This document shows positions 27,457-37,047 of a DNA stretch of 64,000 nucleotides, piece by piece; within the stretch, counting starts at the first letter, position 1, and each line of letters opens with the position of its first letter. This DNA is from Marinarcus sediminis (GTDB lineage Bacteria > Campylobacterota > Campylobacteria > Campylobacterales > Arcobacteraceae), in the NCBI RefSeq assembly GCF_048571275.1, contig NZ_CP182357.1, positions 1,984,001 to 2,048,000 on the forward strand. Reading direction: 5' to 3'. The translations under genes were made by a program, and so were the position numbers. Below the pieces are notes generated by a model that did not search any database, was not told where the DNA came from, and saw nothing but the letters and a program-made list of their open reading frames with translations.

Positions 27457-28215
27457 ATGAATTGGCAAAGTATAAAAGAACAACTGATAACCTTTTTAAA
27501 AGATGAAGTAAAAAAAACAGGACTGACTAAAGTAACCGTCGGACTCAGTGGTGGATTGGATTCTGCTGTGGTTTCGGTGCTGTGTAAAGAGGCTTTTGGT
27601 GAAAATTTAAAATGTGTACTTTTGCCTTCACAATATTCAAGTGATGGCAGTATTGAACATGCCAAAGAGGTGTGCGAAAAATTTGATATTTCGTATGAAA
27701 TTGTTGAAATTGCACCATTGGTGAATGCCTATTTGCCTAACATGGAGCACAACAAACTCAGAATTGGAAACTTTTCAGCCAGAATGAGAATGTCAGTACT
27801 TTATGACATCAGTGCAAGAGATTCATCTTTGGTGGTGGGAACATCGAATAAAAGTGAACTTTTACTTGGATATGGAACCATTTTTGGGGATATTGCTTGT
27901 GCGATTAATCCTATTGGTGAATTGTATAAAAGCGATGAGTTTGATTTTGCACGTTTTTTAGAGATTCCTGAATCCATTTTAAATAAAAAGCCAAGTGCTG
28001 ATTTATGGGAAGGTCAAAGTGATGAAGAAGAACTTGGTTACTCATATAAAGAACTTGATGATGCTTTAAAACTTTTGGTTGATGAAAAAAGAACAAAGGA
28101 AGACCTTGTTAAATTTGGATTTAACAGTGAGTTAATAGAGTTAATTGATTACAGAATAAAATCAAATGCATTTAAAGGGAAGTTACCCACAATTGCAAAA
28201 ATACAATGGAGCTAA
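27457..28215 (+). CDS. nadE: NAD synthetase, ammonia-dependent
   Basis: Final step of NAD synthesis: amidation of deamido-NAD. The PP-loop GLSGGLDSAVVS lies at about residues 29-40; further family segments are GTSNKSELLLGYGT and KKPSADLWEGQSDEEELGY. No glutaminase domain (252 residues), so ammonia is used directly. A nadE-lpxK neighbourhood is known in Campylobacter; here a DegT-family gene lies between them. Confidence 0.96.
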   Translation: MNWQSIKEQLITFLKDEVKKTGLTKVTVGLSGGLDSAVVSVLCKEAFGENLKCVLLPSQYSSDGSIEHAKEVCEKFDISYEIVEIAPLVNAYLPNMEHNKLRIGNFSARMRMSVLYDISARDSSLVVGTSNKSELLLGYGTIFGDIACAINPIGELYKSDEFDFARFLEIPESILNKKPSADLWEGQSDEEELGYSYKELDDALKLLVDEKRTKEDLVKFGFNSELIELIDYRIKSNAFKGKLPTIAKIQWS

Positions 28216-28217
28216 TG

Positions 28218-29354
28218 ATGAAAGAGATACCTTTTTACAGATCATCAATTGATGAGAATGAGTTAGAGCAAATTAAATTGGTTTTAGATGTTAAAAAAGA
28301 TACATCAAAAGTAGTTGAGTTTGAAGAGAGTATTGCAAATTTTGTGGGTGCGAATCATGCAATTGCAACCTGTAATGCAACAGCAGCGATTCATTTGGCT
28401 TTGAGTGCTATTGAACTCAAACGTGGAGATAAAATATTGATGTCGGTTAACTCTTTTGTTAATATTCCAGAGGTGGTAAGACATTTTGATGCAGAACCTA
28501 TTTTTATTGACATCAATATGGACGACATGAACATCGACTTGGCAAAATTTGAGCAAGCACTTGCTGCAAATAAAACCAAAAAACTCAGAGGTGCCATCAT
28601 TACATTTATTGCGGGACAAACACCAGATTTAAATAAACTCTATGCCATTGCCAAAAAATATGGCATTATATTGATTGAAGATGCAACTTCAGCTTTAGGG
28701 GTTACCTATAATGATGATACTGTTGGTTCACTTCAAGCTGATATGACCATCTTTTCAACCAATCCATCAAATGGTAAACATGCTATCAGTCGAAGTGGGG
28801 TTATTGTTACCAATAATGAAGAGATTGCTAATCGTGCAAGACTTTTGAGAACACACGCCATTACTACAACATATGATGATTATGGAAATTTGGATTACAT
28901 TTACGATGTAGTTGATATTGGGCACAAATATGATATGAGTGAATTGGATGCAGCATTTTCTCTTTCACAATTGAAAAAAACCAATAAATTTATCAAAAGA
29001 AGAAAAGAGATTGCTAAAATTTATGAAGATAGATTGGCGGGGGTTAAACACGTCATTACGCCACCTCATAAAAAAGAGCACATTTTTACACACTATATCA
29101 TTAAAATTAACAGAAACCGAGATGCATTTGCCCGAGCATTAAAAGAAAAAGGTATCTCAACGGGATTAAACTATATTCCATTGCATCTGTTAAGTTATTA
29201 TAAACAAAAATATAATCTTAAAATTACGGCATTTGGAACAGCATTGTCTTCTTATCAACAAATTTTATCACTTCCTATGTATCCTGCATTAAGTGATGAA
29301 GATGTCAATTATATTTGTGATCAAATTATTGAAATAGCCGAAACGTGGATATAA
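28218..29354 (+). CDS. DegT/DnrJ/EryC1/StrS-family aminotransferase-like protein
   Basis: PLP fold type I protein of the sugar aminotransferase family: HAIATCNATAAIHLAL cofactor loop, LIEDATSALGVTY with the PLP-binding Asp, and RARLLRTHAI. The usual SFHxxKxxxxGEGG block around the Schiff-base Lys reads FSTNPSNGKHAISRSG, so the Lys is shifted by about two residues and the GEGG is lost. Catalysis should therefore be tested. ATG 28218 is preferred (GGAG six bases upstream); ATG 28206 or 28215 are possible. Lies between nadE and lpxK; a role in cell-surface sugar synthesis is an inference. Confidence 0.85.
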   Translation: MKEIPFYRSSIDENELEQIKLVLDVKKDTSKVVEFEESIANFVGANHAIATCNATAAIHLALSAIELKRGDKILMSVNSFVNIPEVVRHFDAEPIFIDINMDDMNIDLAKFEQALAANKTKKLRGAIITFIAGQTPDLNKLYAIAKKYGIILIEDATSALGVTYNDDTVGSLQADMTIFSTNPSNGKHAISRSGVIVTNNEEIANRARLLRTHAITTTYDDYGNLDYIYDVVDIGHKYDMSELDAAFSLSQLKKTNKFIKRRKEIAKIYEDRLAGVKHVITPPHKKEHIFTHYIIKINRNRDAFARALKEKGISTGLNYIPLHLLSYYKQKYNLKITAFGTALSSYQQILSLPMYPALSDEDVNYICDQIIEIAETWI

Positions 29355-29355
29355 T

Positions 29356-30306
29356 TTGAAACAAAAGTTTGTTTCTTGGGCAGAAGAGTATCTCTTCTTC
29401 CCAAATCTTTTTCAACAATTTCTCTCTGTTTTACTTCTTCCTTTCACATTAATTTATATATTGGTCATTTTATTTAAAAGAGCTTCTTCTACTCCCAAAG
29501 AGTTTGGTATCCCTATTATTTCAGTTGGGAATTTAATTGTAGGAGGAAGTGGTAAAACGCCTTTGACAATCCATTTAGCACAAGATAAAAAAGATGTTGC
29601 CGTTGTACTAAGAGGGTATGGCCGAGCATCAAAAGGGTTGTTTTTAGTAAGTTTACATGGAAAAATTCTCGAAGATGTCAATACCAGTGGAGATGAAGCA
29701 ACACTGTTGGCACTCTCTTTGCCTAATGCAACGATTATCGTCAGTGAAAACAGAATTGAGGCTATTTTAAAAGCCAAAGAGTTGGGGTGTAAAATGGTTT
29801 TTTTAGATGATGGTTTCAGTAAATATGATATTCAGAAATTCAATATTTTATTGCGACCCAAAAAAGAACCTACGAATCTTTTTTGTTTGCCAAGTGGTGG
29901 CTACCGAGAACCTAAAATGATGTATGCTACAGCGGATTTGGTTTTGCAAGAGGGGGTGGACTTTCAAAGAGTTGTGACCTATAAACAAGCCGATAAAACG
30001 GTATTGGTTTTGCCTGAAAAACTACTTTTGCTTACTGCCATTTCAAAACCAACAAGGCTTTTGGAATTTTTACCTCATAGTGTTAAGTTGGTTGCTTTTG
30101 AGGATCACCATCTTTTTACAGCTGAAGAGATAGAGAAAATTTTAGTTCAATATTCCGATTACTCTGTGATTACAACACAAAAAGATTTTGTTAAATTGGA
30201 GCAATTTAACATTAAAGATATCTATTTGATGGATTTAGCATTGCAACTGGATGAACGTGTTGATTTATCTGCGATGCAAAGATATATCAACACGTATAAT
30301 TGCTGA
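29356..30306 (+). CDS. lpxK: Tetraacyldisaccharide 4'-kinase (lipid A)
   Basis: Inner-membrane kinase that phosphorylates the 4' position of the lipid A disaccharide. One N-terminal membrane helix (about 22-41), Walker A-like VGGSGKTPL, the family segment RGYGR, and FLDDGF. Length 316 is normal. TTG start one base after the stop of the DegT-family gene. Confidence 0.95.
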   Translation: MKQKFVSWAEEYLFFPNLFQQFLSVLLLPFTLIYILVILFKRASSTPKEFGIPIISVGNLIVGGSGKTPLTIHLAQDKKDVAVVLRGYGRASKGLFLVSLHGKILEDVNTSGDEATLLALSLPNATIIVSENRIEAILKAKELGCKMVFLDDGFSKYDIQKFNILLRPKKEPTNLFCLPSGGYREPKMMYATADLVLQEGVDFQRVVTYKQADKTVLVLPEKLLLLTAISKPTRLLEFLPHSVKLVAFEDHHLFTAEEIEKILVQYSDYSVITTQKDFVKLEQFNIKDIYLMDLALQLDERVDLSAMQRYINTYNC

Positions 30307-30309
30307 AGT

Positions 30310-31491
30310 TTATTGGATAATATGTCCTACAAATTTTGAGCAGTTATCTAAGATTTTACCACCTTTTCTAAATCCCAATCCACACGCTTCATAGGCATAA
30401 AAAACACCGGCTTGGTATGATTTTCCTTCATTGTCTTGTGGAAATTCAACGTACTCTTGGAAAATAGATTTGTGATTTGTATACTCACCTGAAGTCTCTT
30501 CTTCAACTCTTCCCTTCTCATCGATAATTTTTATATTGGCACCTTCTCTTCCAAAACATTTTTTTTCAACTTGCTTTTTTTCTATTAAAGGTTCAAAAGA
30601 GGTCTCTAAAAGAAGAGGGTGGTTCGGATATAAGTCCCATAATATTTTCATGAAGCCTTTACTTTGAAACAGAAGTGTATATGCAGGGTTAAATATAATG
30701 GCTTTTTTATCTTTGATAATATCGGTTAAAATCAGTGCCAGTTCACTCTCTTCTATGCCAATATCTTCCCAAGGAATAAGTTTAAACCAAAATTCAAAAT
30801 TTTCACTCTTTTTAAAAATACCCTCATCGCTGAAATGGACATTCTCAATAAATTCAAAGTCGGTATGAAAACCAGCTTCTGAGGCAATGTGTTGAAGAAG
30901 TTTTGTGGTCTGTTCATCTTCACTGCTTCCAGAAATTGAAGAAAAGAGTATTTTCCAACCCAAATCTTGATAATACTCTTCGAATTTTTCAATGTTGGAA
31001 TCCAATGTGATGATGCGTTTAAAATTATCAATCAATGATTCGTAGATATTGTTAAATTGACTCGCTTCATCTAAGTGGTTATATTTTAACATTGCCCATT
31101 GAATAATGGCAGTTTCAAAGAGTGAGGTAGGAGTGTCGGCATTAAATTCAATGAGTTTAATGGGGTGTCCATCAATTCCACCTGCAAAATCAAATCGCCC
31201 ATAAAGATGCCAATGGACATCATCTTCCCAAGACTTTTTAACCATATCAACCAAATTAAACGGTATATTGAGTTCATGGAAGAGTTGATTTTGTATCACA
31301 TACTCTCCTGCATCACAAAACATATCATACAATTCATTGGCTGCATCATAATATGCGCGTGCTTCTTCTTGTGATATTTCAACGATTTCATTGGAAATAT
31401 AATAAGAGCTGTTATCATGGTCAGTATGCCAAACAAAGCCAATCGATTCTAAATATTTTGTGGTCAGTGGTTTTAATTGTTGAAGTTTCAT
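30310..31491 (-). CDS. Glutathionylspermidine synthase-like ATP-grasp protein
   Basis: 393 residues of the glutathionylspermidine synthase (C-terminal domain) family: GRFDFAGGIDGHPIKLIEFNADTPTS is the characteristic glutathione/ATP-binding stretch, with KKCFGREGANI further on. The amidase half of E. coli GspSA is missing, and many such proteins are of unproven substrate. Begins one base after the UPF0323 lipoprotein gene; the pair is conserved in Campylobacter. Confidence 0.88.
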   Translation of the reverse strand: MKLQQLKPLTTKYLESIGFVWHTDHDNSSYYISNEIVEISQEEARAYYDAANELYDMFCDAGEYVIQNQLFHELNIPFNLVDMVKKSWEDDVHWHLYGRFDFAGGIDGHPIKLIEFNADTPTSLFETAIIQWAMLKYNHLDEASQFNNIYESLIDNFKRIITLDSNIEKFEEYYQDLGWKILFSSISGSSEDEQTTKLLQHIASEAGFHTDFEFIENVHFSDEGIFKKSENFEFWFKLIPWEDIGIEESELALILTDIIKDKKAIIFNPAYTLLFQSKGFMKILWDLYPNHPLLLETSFEPLIEKKQVEKKCFGREGANIKIIDEKGRVEEETSGEYTNHKSIFQEYVEFPQDNEGKSYQAGVFYAYEACGLGFRKGGKILDNCSKFVGHIIQ

Positions 31492-32118
31492 TTATCCACC
31501 AAACGATCTAAAACCACTGCTTTTATTTCCAAAAAAGCCAGATGATGTGGATTTCGTGCTTTTACTTCCAAAAAAACCACTTTTTTTAGTGGGAGTGCTT
31601 GCTTTACTAAATGAGTTTACACTTTTAGAGTAAGTCTGCGGTGATTTATAGTTGGTCTGTCGTTGGTTTTGAAAATTTTGATTGTTAAAGAGTTTGTTTC
31701 CAATCCATGAACCAATCATTGCCCCTGCAATTGAAGAGAGCAGTACTCCTCCTAATCCCATTCCACCTGTTGAGAGTTCTGGATTGGTCAGGGCAGACGT
31801 TCCATTGTCAATTTTAAGGGATTCTTCTTTGACCAAAGCATCAATTTCTGTTTGAGAAAGAATTTTTTCTGTTCCATCTGCTTTTCTTAACACAATGGTT
31901 GTTTTATTCGCTGGGAATTCATCCGCAATGGCATATTTCCCATCGGCAGACTCTTCTATAATAACAAATGCACCTTGTACTTGAGAAGCAGCGTTAAAGA
32001 CACCATTTTGGTCTTGTTTGTTATTTGAACTGTCTCCACACCCTACGAGTCCAGTGACCAATAGAGCGCCAAGTCCACCCACCATAGCATAATCTGATAT
32101 TTTTTTTATCTGTTTCAT
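31492..32118 (-). CDS. UPF0323 family lipoprotein
   Basis: 208 residues. Lipobox LVGC in a long N-terminal signal; a middle domain; a Gly-rich hydrophobic stretch (GGMGLGGVLLSSIAGAMIGSWIGNKLF); and a low-complexity Ser/Lys/Phe/Gly tail with repeated SGFFG units. Matches the Campylobacterota UPF0323 lipoproteins (C. jejuni Cj0371 type). Directly upstream of, and probably co-transcribed with, the glutathionylspermidine-synthase-like gene. Confidence 0.85.
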   Translation of the reverse strand: MKQIKKISDYAMVGGLGALLVTGLVGCGDSSNNKQDQNGVFNAASQVQGAFVIIEESADGKYAIADEFPANKTTIVLRKADGTEKILSQTEIDALVKEESLKIDNGTSALTNPELSTGGMGLGGVLLSSIAGAMIGSWIGNKLFNNQNFQNQRQTNYKSPQTYSKSVNSFSKASTPTKKSGFFGSKSTKSTSSGFFGNKSSGFRSFGG

Positions 32119-32219
32119 CCATTTCCTTTGAATTATTGGTATCTATTTAAAAGTTTTTTAATATAAAACGCGCGAAGTATAACACAGCAGAGTTAATAAA
32201 AAGTCAACAGCAATTTTTT

Positions 32220-32249
32220 AAAAGCATACCAATTTATTGGTTTGCTTTT
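32220..32249 (-). terminator. Terminator overlapping the aroE stop codon
   Basis: Arms 32220-32232 and 32237-32249 (AAAAGCA-CCAA type, one mismatch) form a 13 bp stem whose four-base loop holds the TAA stop of aroE (TTA at 32234-32236 on the plus strand). In the leftward transcript the stem ends in four T. Confidence 0.65.
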
Positions 32250-33040
32250 AATCCTTTTCTCATGGCTTCAATGGTTTGGTCATTGCAGATGGTATCTGTA
32301 AAGTATTCAAAGGCAAGAACACCTTGATACAGAAGCATATCTTCACCATCTTTGAGTTTTAAGTGACTCTCTTTTGCCAAGGCTTGAAAAGGTGTGGTTT
32401 TCCCGTAGATACAATCAAAGGCATATTTTGCATGTTGGAATATCTCTTTGAGTAACACTTTATCAACAGGATAACTGCTATCTTTTAAACCTGCACTTGT
32501 GGAGTTTACAACCAAATCGTATGATTTTAGTTCGAAATTGTCCCAAGAGTATGTTTTGCAACCTAATTGTCTGAAAAAATCAAGGCGATTTTCACTGCGG
32601 TTTAAAACAGTGACCTCTTTATGTTGTTCCATCAAAGCAACGGCAAGTGCTTTTGCTGTTCCTCCCGCCCCTAAAATAAGGACACTGTTGATTTCCCCAA
32701 AGCTCTCAATGGCTTTAAGAAATCCTGGTGCATCGGTATTGTATGCCAATATTTTATTATTCTTTTTAACATAAGTATTAACTGCACCGATTTTTTTTGC
32801 CAAACCTATGACTTCATCGGCTTGTTTGAACGCCTCTTCTTTATGCGGTACGGTGATATTAGCCCCTTTGTACTCTTGCTTTAAAAAAATGGTTTTGAGT
32901 GTTTTGCCATCAAGAAGATGATACTTTTCATAAAGAGCATTTAAATGAATGCTTTTAAAGCCATTATTGTGCATTTGTGGGGATTTTGAGTGTTCAACTG
33001 GGTCACCAAAGATTGCAAATTTTATCTGTTTATTGTTCAT
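32234..33040 (-). CDS. aroE: Shikimate dehydrogenase
   Basis: NADPH-dependent reduction of 3-dehydroshikimate for aromatic amino acids. N-terminal substrate segment FGDPVEHSKSPQMHN, catalytic Lys in NITVPHKEEAF, nucleotide loop GAGGTAKALA, and a C-terminal LYQGVLAFEYFT. 268 residues, normal. The stop codon lies inside a hairpin. Confidence 0.96.
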   Translation of the reverse strand: MNNKQIKFAIFGDPVEHSKSPQMHNNGFKSIHLNALYEKYHLLDGKTLKTIFLKQEYKGANITVPHKEEAFKQADEVIGLAKKIGAVNTYVKKNNKILAYNTDAPGFLKAIESFGEINSVLILGAGGTAKALAVALMEQHKEVTVLNRSENRLDFFRQLGCKTYSWDNFELKSYDLVVNSTSAGLKDSSYPVDKVLLKEIFQHAKYAFDCIYGKTTPFQALAKESHLKLKDGEDMLLYQGVLAFEYFTDTICNDQTIEAMRKGLKANQ

Positions 33041-33092
33041 ATTTTACCTTTTAATTCACTGTTTATTTTAGCTAAACTATTTTAAATAGGTT

Positions 33093-33698
33093 CTAAATTT
33101 TGCCAATAGATAAGAAAATAGGGTAGTTGCGTATCTCTCTTTCGACGGTGCAAATGGGTTTTAAACAGATGAGTTCAAATCCATTTTCTTGATATAAACT
33201 CTTTATTTCATCTTCTGAAAAACCAAAGTGCTCGACGCCATCGTTATTGTGCTTAGCATGAAATGTTCCATCTTCTTTATCTAAGTCTGAAATACATAAA
33301 TAGCCATTTGGTTTGAGGGCTTGTTGGCATTGTTTGAAAAAAGAGTTAATCTCTTTAATATGATGTAAGGCCATGCTGATTACAATCATATCAAAAGCTT
33401 TTTTAGGTAACGATTGATCATTGATGTTATGTTGTATGGCTTTGACATTCTCAAAGCCACACTCTTGGGCTTTTTGATTAAACACTTCAACCATACCTTT
33501 GCTGTCATCCATACCTAAGAGTGAGTGCGCATTATCAGAAAGAGCAAAACCCAAAAGTCCTGTACCGCAACCATAATCTAAAATGTCCATGTGTGTAAGA
33601 TCAATTTGGTTTTGAATCTCTTGAGCCGTTGATTTTGCAATAAGAATGCTTAACGGCTTTTGATCCCAATTTTTTGATGCTATATCAAATCTGTTCAT
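33093..33698 (-). CDS. Class I SAM-dependent methyltransferase
   Basis: 201 residues with SAM loop LDYGCGTGLLGFAL (about 41-54), acidic motif LLGMDDSKGMVEVF and motif IVISMALHHI. The substrate is not apparent. A Cys-containing C-terminal part follows. Divergent from pgeF and upstream of aroE on the same strand. Confidence 0.88.
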   Translation of the reverse strand: MNRFDIASKNWDQKPLSILIAKSTAQEIQNQIDLTHMDILDYGCGTGLLGFALSDNAHSLLGMDDSKGMVEVFNQKAQECGFENVKAIQHNINDQSLPKKAFDMIVISMALHHIKEINSFFKQCQQALKPNGYLCISDLDKEDGTFHAKHNNDGVEHFGFSEDEIKSLYQENGFELICLKPICTVEREIRNYPIFLSIGKI

Positions 33699-33768
33699 GC
33701 CAAACCTTTTAATTTTTTCAATGATTATACAAGAACTTTTATTTAAGATAATTTGGTATAATCAAAAA

Positions 33769-34437
33769 ATGAAGATAAAACAATTTTTTACCACAAAAGA
33801 CGATGGCAATATTGCCTTTCATGTAACTACTGACCATGCCAGTGTCGAAAAAAACAGACAAGCATTAGCACAAACCTATGGCATTGATCTCTCTTCTATG
33901 CATTACATGGAACAAACACATGGCAATAATGTTGAAATTATTACCAAAGATTCACCTTTATTAACAAAAGATTGCGATGCACTTATTACCAATGAACCCA
34001 ATATTGCTCTTATGGTTATGGTGGCTGATTGTATACCGATTTTATTAAAAGATGAAGTAAAAGGAGTTATTGCTGTTGTTCATGCGGGAAGAAACTCTAC
34101 TTTTTTAAAAATAGCTCAAATTACTGTTGAAAAAATGATGGAACAATATGGGTGTAAATCCAAAGATATTGAAGCTATTTTAGGACCTTCTATACAAAAA
34201 TGTTGTTATGAAGTGAGTTCTGAATTGGCTTTGATTGTTAAAAACTCTTTTTCTGATAAATTTGTCAATCATCGACATATTGATTTACAAGGAATCAATA
34301 AAATGCTTCTTGAAAAGATGAAAATAGGGAGAATTGAAATTTCAACTGTCTGTACTAAATGTTCAAATAAAAATTATTTTTCATACAGATTGGATAAAAA
34401 TTGTGGACGTTTTGCAGCTATTTCCGTCATAAAATAG
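33769..34437 (+). CDS. pgeF: Peptidoglycan editing factor PgeF (YfiH/laccase-domain family)
   Basis: Multicopper-oxidase-like fold enzyme now known to remove wrongly incorporated residues from peptidoglycan precursors (YfiH/PgeF family). Visible: ADCIPILL and VHAGRNST with the conserved Cys and His, CCYEVSSEL, and C-terminal NKNYFSYRLDKNCGRFAA. A longer frame opens at 33697, but ATG 33769 gives the family N-terminus (222 residues). Confidence 0.9.
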   Translation: MKIKQFFTTKDDGNIAFHVTTDHASVEKNRQALAQTYGIDLSSMHYMEQTHGNNVEIITKDSPLLTKDCDALITNEPNIALMVMVADCIPILLKDEVKGVIAVVHAGRNSTFLKIAQITVEKMMEQYGCKSKDIEAILGPSIQKCCYEVSSELALIVKNSFSDKFVNHRHIDLQGINKMLLEKMKIGRIEISTVCTKCSNKNYFSYRLDKNCGRFAAISVIK

Positions 34438-34440
34438 CTG
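34415..34440 (+). terminator. Hairpin spanning the pgeF stop codon
   Basis: Perfect 9 bp arms CAGCTATTT (34415-34423) and AAATAGCTG (34432-34440); the TAG stop is in the 3' arm. The T tail is weak, so this may be a terminator or an mRNA-end structure. Confidence 0.45.
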
Positions 34441-34861
34441 TTGTATCTCAGAAAATAAACTGATATGATTTAAAACATATTGTATGTCATTAATGGGACT
34501 ATAAATAACTTCCATACCCTTATAAATATAGGTATATCTTCTTTTATAAAATTATGGTATTGATATCAATAATTGTATTAAAACTTATACAATAGTCTAT
34601 ATCTGTTTAATTCAGATAAAAAATTGTTCAAATATAAATGTTTGTGCTTCTTAGTTGTTTATGAACAATAAGAGATTATTTTTATAGCAGTTTGGTATGG
34701 TTTTATGCAGAAAGAGAAAATTACATTAATCTTACATTTATATGTAATTAATATGTATAAAATATGTATAAATAGTGTAATTTTAAGAAAAAGACTAAAT
34801 CTTACAATAGATTAAATTTATTTCAGATAATATTTGTAAATTTTTTTAAAAAGGGGATATT
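34438..34861. other. 424 bp AT-rich non-coding gap before maeB
   Basis: No credible gene on either strand. It contains a tandem 11 bp repeat (ATATGTATAAA twice, 34751-34772), an imperfect inverted repeat near 34572-34594 (ATTGTATTA / TTATACAAT), and an AAGGGG ribosome site just before the TTG start of maeB. Probably the regulatory region of the malic enzyme gene. Confidence 0.6.
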
Positions 34862-36139
34862 TTGAGTATTATTGTTACAAATAGCGTGGTTGTTACAAAA
34901 GAAGAGAGTTTGGCCTATCATGAGTTTCCAAGAGCAGGGAAATTATGTGTTGAATCAACCGTACCTTTTACTTCACAAAGAGATTTGGCATTGGCATATA
35001 CGCCTGGTGTTGCGAATCCTTGTTTAGAGATTCAAGCAGATCCTGAAAATGCGTTCAGATATACATCAAAAAGTAATTTAGTTGCAGTTATTTCAAATGG
35101 TACTGCTGTACTTGGATTAGGGGATATTGGTGCATTGGCTTCAAAACCAGTTATGGAGGGGAAAGCCATTTTATTTAAGAGATTTTCAGCCATTGATTCA
35201 TTTGATATTGAAGTAGATGAAAAAGATGTGGATAAATTTTGTGCCATCGTAAAAGCGATTGCGCCTACATTTGGAGGAATAAACCTTGAAGATATTTCTG
35301 CACCAAGCTGTTTTGAAATAGAGAGACGACTTATTGAAGAGTTGGACATTCCAGTTATGCACGATGACCAACATGGAACGGCGATTATCAGTAGTGCTGG
35401 GTTAATCAATGCGTGTGAAATTATGAATAAAAAACTTGAAGATGTTAAAATTGTTGTTGTCGGTGCGGGAGCTGCTGCAATTTCTTGCTCAAGAATGTAT
35501 AAAAGTTTGGGTGTTAAAAATATTATTATGATTGACTCAAAAGGGGTTGTTCATGATGAAAGAACCGACTTAAATGAGTATAAAAAAGAGTTCTCATCAC
35601 CAAAAGCAATGACCAAAGAAGAAGCGTTTACTGGTGCAGATATGGTTTTAGGACTTTCAAAACCTGGTACATTTACCAAAGAGCATGTAGCATTGATGTG
35701 TGAAGAACCAATTGTGTTTGCTTTATCAAATCCAACACCTGAACTTTTCCCTGAAGAAGTGTTATCGGTTAAGCCAGAAGCGATTGTAGGAACAGGAAGA
35801 AGTGATTTTAATAATCAAGTAAACAATGTTCTTGGTTTCCCTTTTATTTTTAGAGGTGCATTGGATGTGAGAGCAACCGCCATTAATATGGAGATGAAAA
35901 AAGCAGCGGCTTATGCTATTGCAAATTTGGCCAAAAAAGAGTTGACCCAAGAAGTTAAAGATATTTTTGGTGAAGGTATTGTTTTTGGTAAAAATTATAT
36001 TATTCCTAAACCTTTTGATAAAAGGCTTATCATTGATGTTTCAAGTGCTGTTGCCCTTGCTGCAGTTGAAACGGGTGTATCAAGAATAAAAGATTTTAAT
36101 TTAGAAGCGTATAAACTAGAACTATCAGAAATGGTGTAA
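34862..36139 (+). CDS. maeB: Malic enzyme (short form)
   Basis: Oxidative decarboxylation of malate to pyruvate. 425 residues corresponding to the malic and NAD(P) domains without the C-terminal phosphotransacetylase-like domain of long MaeB. Motifs: LALAYTPGVANPC, NLEDISAPSCFEIE, MHDDQHGTAIIS and the Rossmann loop VVVGAGAAAISC. TTG start after a strong AAGGGG site. Preceded by an unusually long non-coding region. Confidence 0.94.
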   Translation: MSIIVTNSVVVTKEESLAYHEFPRAGKLCVESTVPFTSQRDLALAYTPGVANPCLEIQADPENAFRYTSKSNLVAVISNGTAVLGLGDIGALASKPVMEGKAILFKRFSAIDSFDIEVDEKDVDKFCAIVKAIAPTFGGINLEDISAPSCFEIERRLIEELDIPVMHDDQHGTAIISSAGLINACEIMNKKLEDVKIVVVGAGAAAISCSRMYKSLGVKNIIMIDSKGVVHDERTDLNEYKKEFSSPKAMTKEEAFTGADMVLGLSKPGTFTKEHVALMCEEPIVFALSNPTPELFPEEVLSVKPEAIVGTGRSDFNNQVNNVLGFPFIFRGALDVRATAINMEMKKAAAYAIANLAKKELTQEVKDIFGEGIVFGKNYIIPKPFDKRLIIDVSSAVALAAVETGVSRIKDFNLEAYKLELSEMV

Positions 36140-36213
36140 ATTTTAGTTATTAAACTATTTAATGGTATTATTTCAAAAAATTATTTTGGAACAATACCAT
36201 TTATAGGAACACG

Positions 36214-37047
36214 ATGAAAGAGTACATACTATTAATTGACACTACAGATGCAAAAGGCTTGGTCTATAATGTATCAAAAGTGCTTTTTGCCAATAATCTT
36301 AATATTGAGCAAAATGCTGAGTATGTTGATGATGAAACAAAAAAATTCTTTATGAGAAGTGTCATTTCGGGCGTTTTAAATAAAGAGATACTGCTTAAAG
36401 AGCTTAAAGAAGTTCTTCCTCCTGAATCAACAATCAATCTTACAACTAAAGAGAAAAAAGATATTGTTTTACTCGCTACAAAAGAGTCTCATGTATTGGG
36501 AGATTTGTTAATTCGGTATCTTGATGGCGAGTTAAATGCTAATATTAAAGCGGTAATTGCTAACCATGAATATCTCAAAGATTTGGTTGAAAAGTTTGAT
36601 ATTCCATTTCACTGTATCAGTGCAGATGACATCAGCCGAGAAGAGCATGAAGATTTGATTATTGAAAAAATCAAAGAGTACAATCCTGAATTGATTGTTT
36701 TGGCAAAATATATGAGAATATTGACCCCTAAATTTGTCCAATCTTTTCCTAAAAAAGTGTTAAATATTCACCACTCCTTTTTACCCGCATTTATTGGTGC
36801 AAATCCGTATAAACAAGCTTATCACAGAGGTGTTAAGATTATTGGGGCGACTGCACACTATGTGACGGATGATTTGGATGAAGGTCCAATCATTGCACAA
36901 GATGTCGTACGAGTGGATCACACTTTTTCATGGCAAGACATGAGACGAGCGGGAAGAAACGTTGAAAAAGTGGTTTTATCCAATGCCTTGCAACATGTTT
37001 TAGAGGACAGAGTTTTTGTTTTTGGCAATAAAACGGTTATTTTGTAA
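36214..37047 (+). CDS. purU: Formyltetrahydrofolate deformylase
   Basis: Hydrolyses 10-formyl-THF to formate and THF. N-terminal ACT domain (about 1-85, LLIDTTDAKGLVYNVS) and a C-terminal formyltransferase-like domain with HHSFLPAFIGANPYKQA and THYVTDDLDEGPII-type segments (read here as TAHYVTDDLDEGPII). 277 residues, normal. Ends exactly where trmL starts. Confidence 0.95.
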   Translation: MKEYILLIDTTDAKGLVYNVSKVLFANNLNIEQNAEYVDDETKKFFMRSVISGVLNKEILLKELKEVLPPESTINLTTKEKKDIVLLATKESHVLGDLLIRYLDGELNANIKAVIANHEYLKDLVEKFDIPFHCISADDISREEHEDLIIEKIKEYNPELIVLAKYMRILTPKFVQSFPKKVLNIHHSFLPAFIGANPYKQAYHRGVKIIGATAHYVTDDLDEGPIIAQDVVRVDHTFSWQDMRRAGRNVEKVVLSNALQHVLEDRVFVFGNKTVIL

